From contig NZ_JMPI01000011.1 in assembly GCF_000735355.1 (NCBI RefSeq), forward strand, positions 62,001-126,000: DNA of 64,000 nt. The letters are read 5' to 3'. The DNA is from Buttiauxella agrestis ATCC 33320. Its GTDB lineage: Bacteria; Pseudomonadota; Gammaproteobacteria; Enterobacterales; Enterobacteriaceae. The position numbers were made by a program, and so were the translations under genes. Below are positions 58,971 to 64,000 of this stretch, piece after piece. The notes under the pieces were generated by a model that was not told the DNA's origin, did no database searches, and saw only the letters and a program-made list of their open reading frames with translations. Numbering within the stretch: position 1 is the first letter of the stretch; each line of letters starts with the position of its first letter.

Positions 58971-59104
58971 TTGGATGGTTATATTAATCTTCCGCTTGAA
59001 GAAATGTCAGAAAAATGTCCAAATGAAATTGTTTTTTTAGCACGTACAGTAAATATTAATAACACTGCCGCCCAATTCTATTATTTGCAAGGAGTTGTAC
59101 ATTG
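58971..59104 (+). pseudogene. Possible gene remnant after the HNH gene
   Basis: A 44-codon frame without a good start (TTG at 58971; ATG at 59004) reads as plausible protein (LDGYINLPLEEMSEK, then FLARTVNIN, then FYYLQGVVH) and ends at 59102-59104. It could be the 3' end of a lost cargo gene. No family was recognised. Confidence 0.25.
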
Positions 59105-59168
59105 ATATAATGATTTTTTGGATAGAAATGAACATGATATCTAATGCTTTACAAGGTCGGCAGCTGTT

Positions 59169-59198
59169 AAAAACATGGTAAATAGTTACCATGTTTTT
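59169..59198. terminator. Bidirectional terminator between the hsd-HNH operon and the Xre gene
   Basis: AAAAACATGGTAA and TTACCATGTTTTT form a perfect 13-bp stem around ATAG. It lies four bases from the Xre-ImmA/IrrE stop and can end transcripts from both sides. Confidence 0.88.
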
Positions 59199-59202
59199 AG
59201 AT

Positions 59203-60315
59203 CTATTTAACCAAACTTAAATGTGGAGGACGTTTACCTGATTTTTGCTCAGTCAAGCCTTCCCCAGTGATGGAGCCCATAAAGAAGCTATTGCTAAACG
59301 TAAGGGCACTTACTTCATCCGCAGGGAACCGTAGTTGTTCGAGGATCGTACTACGTTTGATCCCATTTGAACGTAGTGCTGAAAACACCTTTTCTAATAC
59401 AAGTGATCTCTCACGATCGTCCATACCTTGTGGTTCGCTGGTTCGATACCCCCGTCGAGCTAATTCAATTGATAACTGTCGATAATGCCATTCGGTAGAT
59501 AAACCCACATCGAATGTGCGACGGACCAAAGCTGCAAGTGACACTTTCCAATTTTTTTTCAATGAGATAAGTAGATCCAGCGATGGCATTCTTGGGACCG
59601 TAGCCAAAACACTACGTTCAGGCATCAGAAAAGCTGATGCAAAGCGGTCGGCATCTAGTTCAGCTTGTCTGCCATTATTGCTTGAATGTTTGTGAAGAAC
59701 TAAATGACCTAATTCATGAGCTGCATCGAAGCGGCTACGCTCCGGTGTTTTCATTGTGTTCAGAAGAACAAATGGTTTTTCGTCAATCCAAAACGAAAAA
59801 GCATCAACTTCAACGCAATTTTCAGCGAGCGAGAATACACGTACACCATTAGCCTCCAGAAGGTGAATTAAGTTAGAAATCGATAGTTCACCGACTCCCC
59901 AGTGTTCTCTCACTGCTCGGGCGGCACGATCAGGTTCCGAATAACCATCGAAGCTACAATCAGGAATATTGGGTTTCGGTAGTTTGAATTGTTCTTCAAT
60001 CCAGATTGATAACTCTTGGGCAAGTTTGCCTGCTCCAAGCGCGGAATCTCTCTTCTGTGCACTTAGCTTAGTCATTGCACGAAAACTAACCGATTCAGGA
60101 GCAAGAGAAGGGACGTCTCTGTCGAGGAAAAATTCAACAGGGTAACCAAGAACAGCAGAGATTTTATCCATACTGTCACTGGCTACAGCATCAAAGATAC
60201 CAGCCTTCTCATAGTTAGAAATCGTTCTGCTGGTCAATTCAGCTGCTTCGGCTAAAGCTCTTTGTGTCAGACCTCTTCGTTCTCTTGCTATACGTAAACG
60301 CTCTGAATTAAACAT
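59203..60315 (-). CDS. Xre-family regulator with ImmA/IrrE metallopeptidase domain
   Basis: The protein has 370 residues. The Xre HTH is at the N-terminus (RIARERRGLTQRALAEAAELTSRTISNYEK, about 7-36), a linker follows, then a COG2856 zinc peptidase domain with AAHELGHLVLH (HExxH, about 199-204) and the downstream LDADRFASAFLMP with the third zinc ligand. Proteins of this type cleave a repressor or partner after a stress signal, and some act as antitoxins in two-gene modules. It starts nine bases after the partner gene, so both form an operon. Confidence 0.88.
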   Translation of the reverse strand: MFNSERLRIARERRGLTQRALAEAAELTSRTISNYEKAGIFDAVASDSMDKISAVLGYPVEFFLDRDVPSLAPESVSFRAMTKLSAQKRDSALGAGKLAQELSIWIEEQFKLPKPNIPDCSFDGYSEPDRAARAVREHWGVGELSISNLIHLLEANGVRVFSLAENCVEVDAFSFWIDEKPFVLLNTMKTPERSRFDAAHELGHLVLHKHSSNNGRQAELDADRFASAFLMPERSVLATVPRMPSLDLLISLKKNWKVSLAALVRRTFDVGLSTEWHYRQLSIELARRGYRTSEPQGMDDRERSLVLEKVFSALRSNGIKRSTILEQLRFPADEVSALTFSNSFFMGSITGEGLTEQKSGKRPPHLSLVK

Positions 60316-60324
60316 GGTACATAC

Positions 60325-61044
60325 TTAGCCTACTTTTAAAATGTCGAGGTCGATATCCGGCGTAAATAGTGGTGCATCATTACTCTGGATAATCGGCTCA
60401 GGTCCGTTAATATCAAGTATCAAACGCGTAGAAAAGCTATTGACTACATTTTTATCGTTGTACGAGATCGGTCGAGAAAGCTCTGCACGGATACCTACAC
60501 GGTGAAAGTCATCGATTTCATAAAAATCGTAGAGTAAAAACCATAAGTCCATTCCGATTTTATTCGGCAGGAGAGGTACAACATCACCTTCGGGTAGATC
60601 AAGGTCCAACTTAAGTTGGGTATCGTCGAACTTGAGGTCTCCTTGTCCTGGGGTATTGTTGTGAATCAACCCCATCAGATCGCAAGTAAAGTCACCTTTC
60701 TTCAGGCGAGATTCGGGGTATCCATGAAGAAGCCCAGTTTGATCGCAGCCACGGCATAGGTAAATTGCAACATTATCGCTAACGGTTAATTCAACATTTC
60801 GAATAGATAGCCGTTTGTACCCTTTTGGCGCAAGAATCTCACGAGCGCCGCTAACTCCCTCACCATAAAAATACTGCCCACGTGAAATTGCAGGGTGGTT
60901 TTGGGTTGTTGAGTAACGGCCTGATAACCCTCTTTCGAGGATTCGACCAAGATCACTTTGGCTGAGATTCATAGGCTGTAGATAGGACTCAACGTCACTA
61001 GGGTCAGCCAGCACGACAGTTTTTGCGAGATTGTGAGAGTACAT
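60325..61044 (-). CDS. Unknown 239-residue partner of the Xre-ImmA/IrrE gene
   Basis: The ATG at 61044 has AGAGG eight bases upstream and is preferred over the ATG at 61050, which lies only two bases from that site. The protein is soluble and acidic in its C-terminal half, with a CxxC pair in YLCRGCDQTG and no signal peptide or membrane helix. I do not recognise the family. It precedes the Xre-ImmA/IrrE gene by nine bases and has a palindromic operator upstream. It may be the toxin or substrate of the peptidase, or a defence effector. Confidence 0.75.
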   Translation of the reverse strand: MYSHNLAKTVVLADPSDVESYLQPMNLSQSDLGRILERGLSGRYSTTQNHPAISRGQYFYGEGVSGAREILAPKGYKRLSIRNVELTVSDNVAIYLCRGCDQTGLLHGYPESRLKKGDFTCDLMGLIHNNTPGQGDLKFDDTQLKLDLDLPEGDVVPLLPNKIGMDLWFLLYDFYEIDDFHRVGIRAELSRPISYNDKNVVNSFSTRLILDINGPEPIIQSNDAPLFTPDIDLDILKVG

Positions 61045-61072
61045 TGGCATTGCCTCTTATGTATTTTCTGTT

Positions 61073-61098
61073 TTTTATACCTCAATTGAGGTGTAAAA
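61073..61098. promoter_or_regulatory. 26-base palindromic operator of the Xre module
   Basis: A near-perfect palindrome is centred on CCTCAATTGAGG (one mismatched pair within 26 bases), 29 bases before the unknown gene and overlapping its likely promoter. It is a natural binding site for the Xre domain. Confidence 0.7.
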
Positions 61099-61280
61099 AC
61101 AAGAAAATTACTGGATGCAATGCCAGTGGAAGCGTATTGCTAACCTGACTATTAAAGTGCGTGAAAAGCAAAAAAATTCGGAAAGTAATACCCTAAATAA
61201 TAGTGAGAAAAGTGACCTTTACCTATATCTGAGGCAGAATAGAGTTAGTCAATTGCTGCGCCTCAGGAGTCTGCACCGCC

Positions 61281-62249
61281 ATGATTAGCCTTGTTTTTTC
61301 TTATTCTCATGTAGATGAAGCACTACGCAATGAGCTCGAGAAACATCTTTCGCCCCTCAAGCGGATGGGGAAGATCACTACATGGCATGACCGCCGCATC
61401 GATCCTGGGTTGGAATTTGAACATCAGATTGATCATTATTTTTCCGAAGCCGATATTATTCTTTTGCTCATCAGTAGCGATTTCATCGCCTCCGATTACT
61501 GCTATCAGGTTGAAATGGCCAACGCGATGGAACGTCACAAGCGGGGTGAGGCAGTGGTCATTCCGGTGATCTTAAGAGAATGCGCTTGGCACCAGTTACC
61601 GTTCGGCAGCATTATGGCGGCGACAATCGACGGTAAGCCTATCACCAAATTTGCTAGCCACGATGAAGGTTATGTTCAGGTCGTCGATGCCGTCTCACGT
61701 GCTATTGCCAGTATGGAAGCGAAAAGACCACAACAGAGTGCGCATATCCCTTCTCCTGTTCTGGGGAATCCAGTAACAGAGACGGTTTTTAATCCACGCT
61801 CCAATAATCTTTTTTTGCCAAAAATCTTTACCGACCTTGATAAGGATCGAGCCCGGCGCGAAGGTTTTGAGTATGTCGCTCGTTATTTTGAGAACTCGTT
61901 GGATGAGCTCAGGAAGCGCCATGCTGGGTTAGACTTTGATTTTCAACGGCCTGATGCAGATTCTTTCACCTGTGCGGTGTACATCAACGGAAGCAAGGTT
62001 GGTCAGTGCGGAATCTGGTGTGGCAGTCGTAATATGGGATTTGGGGATATCTGCTACAGCCAAAGCGGTGTGACTCGCAATAGTTGCAATGAAAGTCTTA
62101 GTGTTGCGGATAATGGGCAAACACTTGGCTTCCGCGCCCTGATGGCATTTGGTTACAGCAATTCAAGGGACTCGTTGCTTACTAACGAAGGTATGGCAGA
62201 GCATCTATGGGATATGTTCTTTAGCCCCATTAAACAGCGTAATCGCTAA
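61281..62249 (+). CDS. TIR-domain protein with unassigned C-terminal domain
   Basis: The protein has 322 residues. Residues 1-145 form a TIR domain: SLVFSYSHVD at the first strand, DIILLLISSDFIASDYC in the BB/DD region, and the Glu in CYQVEMANAM at the position of the catalytic Glu of TIR NADases. Residues 175-322 form a separate Cys- and Gly-rich domain (FDFQRPDADSFTCAVYING, QCGIWCGSRNMGFGDICY) that I cannot assign. AGGAG is 11 bases from the ATG. Bacterial TIR proteins often deplete NAD after phage sensing; the C-terminal domain would be the sensor. It is transcribed alone, divergent from the Xre module. Confidence 0.82.
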   Translation: MISLVFSYSHVDEALRNELEKHLSPLKRMGKITTWHDRRIDPGLEFEHQIDHYFSEADIILLLISSDFIASDYCYQVEMANAMERHKRGEAVVIPVILRECAWHQLPFGSIMAATIDGKPITKFASHDEGYVQVVDAVSRAIASMEAKRPQQSAHIPSPVLGNPVTETVFNPRSNNLFLPKIFTDLDKDRARREGFEYVARYFENSLDELRKRHAGLDFDFQRPDADSFTCAVYINGSKVGQCGIWCGSRNMGFGDICYSQSGVTRNSCNESLSVADNGQTLGFRALMAFGYSNSRDSLLTNEGMAEHLWDMFFSPIKQRNR

Positions 62250-62436
62250 ATGTAACCCGTATCAGTTCAACTGATACGGCCATGCTTATAACCAGCCAAA
62301 CTCATCCCGGCTAAGGTAATGGCAGATTTCTAATTTTCGCTGTCGGATGGCTACTCGTCGTGTTCCTCTGTAATCTTATCTACGATGAATAGCAATTGAT
62401 GTTGACTATGCTGAGCATAAGATTGCTGGATTTAAT

Positions 62437-62643
62437 TTATGTCCGGGATTCGTAGATACGATAATATAACCATTCTTCCAGATCGCTTTTTAACCAACGG
62501 GAAGCTCTGCCTGGCTTAATCGGTTTAGGGAATGCCCCATCCTGTATCAGCTTATAGAACCATTTATCGCTCAGGCCAGTAAGCTGGGTAATGAATTTCA
62601 TATCAATGAATTGATCTTCAAGTAGTGCAGGTTTTGTATACAT
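62437..62643 (-). CDS. AlpA-family transcriptional regulator
   Basis: The protein has 68 residues and is a small excisionase-like winged HTH of the AlpA/MerR type (MKFITQLTGLSDKWFYKLIQ, FPKPIKPGRASRWLKSDLEEWL). In P4-like satellites such proteins (AlpA, Vis) regulate integrase or late genes and help excision. Hairpin TCCGGTT/AACCGGA (62653-62677) and the palindrome TTAGTTAACTAA (62682-62693) lie in its leader and could be binding sites. Confidence 0.9.
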   Translation of the reverse strand: MYTKPALLEDQFIDMKFITQLTGLSDKWFYKLIQDGAFPKPIKPGRASRWLKSDLEEWLYYRIYESRT

Positions 62644-62764
62644 GATGATGTGTTCCGGTTAAGGATGAATAACCGGAGCCGTTAGTTAACTAATGGTTAC
62701 TGCCAGCCCCTCCACATCAATGGCTTCTGTTGTAAAAAAACTTCGGCTCAATGTTTACCTGTTG

Positions 62765-63343
62765 CTATTCCTTCCTGGGCCTGCCTCTACGGCTGCGTGG
62801 TGGTATAGCATTCATACCTGCAATAACACCCCGGGACTTCTGTTCAGACTTGGCCAAGTAACTGATTACGTAACGTAGTTCATCTACTGCTTGCCTATTG
62901 CGGTGATCCACTATCGTTCCGGAATTAGCAACGAAATGTTTTTTCCGTACACACAGATGAAAGAGACCTTCATCGTCAGTCAATCTGCGCCATTCTTCCC
63001 CTATCGCACGCGAAGTTGGATAACATTTCCGATGCTTCTGCCCATCAAGATAAATCATGGCATGCACATGCAATCCCTTACGCTGCCTGTATTCAATTAC
63101 CCAGTAGTACCCAATAACCATCTTTCGGCCAATTACCACGTCCATCAGGTGCTGTATCTCGCCCTCCATCTCATCCATGAGATTACGCTGCGAGCGTTCA
63201 CTTCCTTGTTTCCAGCCAAAATCCATACGAAAAGCCAGTAAGCGGGAATAACGCTCAAACATTTCATCCAGGTGGTGGTTTATATCTTCGAGAAGAAAAC
63301 GATGCATAGGGTAATTAGGGTTGGCATTGTAGGGTTCTTTCAT
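62765..63343 (-). CDS. YagK/YfjJ-domain (inovirus Gp2-like) protein, possible replication initiator
   Basis: The protein has 192 residues. The motif KGLHVHAMIYLDG (His-x-His, the HUH-like pair) and the later YVISYLAKSEQ place it in the YagK/YfjJ C-terminal (inovirus Gp2) family, common in P4-like islands next to alpA. A basic tail (RSRRGRPRKE) ends the protein. It is related to rolling-circle initiators, but the nickase Tyr was not identified with confidence. It is upstream of alpA on the same strand. Confidence 0.8.
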   Translation of the reverse strand: MKEPYNANPNYPMHRFLLEDINHHLDEMFERYSRLLAFRMDFGWKQGSERSQRNLMDEMEGEIQHLMDVVIGRKMVIGYYWVIEYRQRKGLHVHAMIYLDGQKHRKCYPTSRAIGEEWRRLTDDEGLFHLCVRKKHFVANSGTIVDHRNRQAVDELRYVISYLAKSEQKSRGVIAGMNAIPPRSRRGRPRKE

Positions 63344-63601
63344 GATCTATCCTCAAACTAAATGGGGTTCAATAGATAGATGTGTGATGTATTTTTTATA
63401 CAGGGATGAGTATTGATTACAGGAGGGGGATGGTTAACTCCGGGTGATAATACTAATTAACCTTAATTCAGTAAGAACAGATGGTTTCAGGGATTCTCTC
63501 GCAGGTTCGCAGGGTGGTCTTACACGGGAAGAAATGTGTGCGCGAAATCTGAAGTATTGCAGTGCGATCTGGCGCTTTACTGGCCTCCGTGATAGGTTGT
63601 T

Positions 63602-63625
63602 ATGCATAATCAACAAAATGCATAA
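63602..63625. promoter_or_regulatory. Direct repeats before the ribbon-helix-helix gene
   Basis: ATGCATAA is repeated at 63602-63609 and 63618-63625, six bases before the ATG at 63631. Tandem short words at this distance suit autoregulation by a ribbon-helix-helix protein. Confidence 0.4.
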
Positions 63626-63630
63626 CAATT

Positions 63631-64000
63631 ATGATAAAGAGAATAACATTTAACACCGATGATAATTTAACGATTGATTCAATCGACAGGTATGCCGAAT
63701 CCAATGGCACGTCACGTTCGAAAGTAATATGTGAGTTATTACGATCCACTGCACCTATTCTTGATTTTGTGACATATCAAAATAGAATTACTCAGGAGGT
63801 TGAAAGCAGGCTTTTTAGCATGTTTTATCATGAGGTCCGTCACTTCGAAACGCAGCAGCATAAAGATGATTCCACGCTGAAGTATCTTCATTTGCTGTCT
63901 GAGAAACTTGTTTTTCGTATTCGATCTGAACCAATAATGTCCTTTTCTCTTCCAATGTTTGATGAATGGGATTCTTACAAAAAAGAATTTAAGGCAAAGA
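63631..64000 (+). CDS. Ribbon-helix-helix protein, N-terminal part (cut by window edge)
   Basis: The frame from the ATG at 63631 stays open to the right edge (123 codons). Residues 1-45 (RITFNTDDNLTIDSIDRYA, then SNGTSRSKVICELLRST) have the beta-helix-helix pattern of CopG/Arc-type DNA-binding proteins. The remainder is charged and unassigned. It is likely a regulator of the satellite, as in many P4-like islands. Confidence 0.6.
   Translation, partial: MIKRITFNTDDNLTIDSIDRYAESNGTSRSKVICELLRSTAPILDFVTYQNRITQEVESRLFSMFYHEVRHFETQQHKDDSTLKYLHLLSEKLVFRIRSEPIMSFSLPMFDEWDSYKKEFKAK

Noticed and set aside
61281-62249. TIR gene as part of a Thoeris or CBASS system
   Set aside because: No ThsA-like SIR2/SLOG gene, cyclase or ubiquitin-like accessory gene is nearby, and its own C-terminal domain is not STING or SAVED in appearance.
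63434-63653. Overlapping frames on both strands (64 and 69 codons) beside the RHH gene
   Set aside because: Neither has a ribosome site or recognised family. I considered Ash- or Icd-like small phage proteins, which are common here, but the conserved parts are not present.
47600-64000. Search for attR (a copy of the leuX 3' end) inside the window
   Set aside because: No second copy of TTCGAGTCCGGCCTTCGGCA was found by eye, so the element's right end is placed beyond the window.

Overview
The window is chromosomal DNA from a member of the Enterobacteriaceae. Gene order from dolP-diaA-yraN-lpoA-rsmI through the aga cluster, garD/garPLRK-rnpB, cyuPA, yhaLKJH, the yqj block, exuR-exuT-uxaCA, ygjV, sstT, alx and ygjR follows, in inverted order, the 68-70 minute region of E. 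coli, and many proteins can be aligned with E. coli from memory. Differences from E. coli (one PTS in the aga cluster, no tdc operon next to rnpB, an MFS/LysR pair where prlF-yhaV sits, leuX next to ygjR) point to a related genus of the Enterobacter/Lelliottia/Buttiauxella/Kluyvera type. I cannot name the genus.

Layout. 1-6.1 kb: end of a PTS-controlled BglG/MtlR-type regulator, envelope and replication genes (dolP, diaA, yraN, lpoA), rsmI, and a small gene that looks frameshifted. 6.1-16.5 kb: an N-acetylgalactosamine regulon (kbaZ-agaVWEF-agaA, agaS-kbaY, divergent agaR) with several AgaR-type operators, ending in a gene for an exported clan GH-D glycosidase. 16.6-19.1 kb: a DHA2-type MFS exporter with a divergent LysR regulator. 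19.1-25.4 kb: galactarate use (garD, garPLRK). 25.4-25.8 kb: rnpB, the RNA of RNase P, followed by a predicted ATPase gene. 27.5-30.1 kb: cysteine uptake and breakdown (cyuPA). 30.1-36.9 kb: yhaLKJH and yqjGFKEDC-mzrA-yqjA. 37.3-42.9 kb: galacturonate uptake and catabolism (exuR, exuT, uxaCA). 43-47.3 kb: ygjV, sstT, alx with its Mn/pH-responsive leader, ygjR. 47.5 kb: tRNA-Leu(CAA), leuX.

From leuX to the right edge lies an integrative element of P4-satellite type: a tyrosine integrase beside the tRNA, then cargo, then alpA, a YagK/YfjJ (inovirus Gp2-like) gene and a ribbon-helix-helix gene cut by the window edge. The cargo is a defence island. It has a type I restriction-modification operon hsdR-hsdM-hsdS whose last two genes, an AAA ATPase and an HNH nuclease (a Septu/PtuAB-like pair), are joined to hsdS by one-base stop/start overlaps. 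It also has an Xre-ImmA/IrrE gene with an unknown 239-residue partner behind a palindromic operator, and a TIR-domain protein with an unrecognised C-terminal domain. The hsdS gene carries a run of nine G in its second target-recognition domain, a likely slippage switch. It could change DNA specificity and, through translational coupling, the output of the ATPase/HNH pair. This five-gene assembly is the best candidate for a new system in the window.

The core part also carries two mobile-looking repeat families placed at 3' ends of genes (two long palindromic copies near 1.0 and 32.1 kb, and three short REP-like copies near 16.6, 19.1 and 45.1 kb). I saw no CRISPR array, rRNA operon or insertion sequence.
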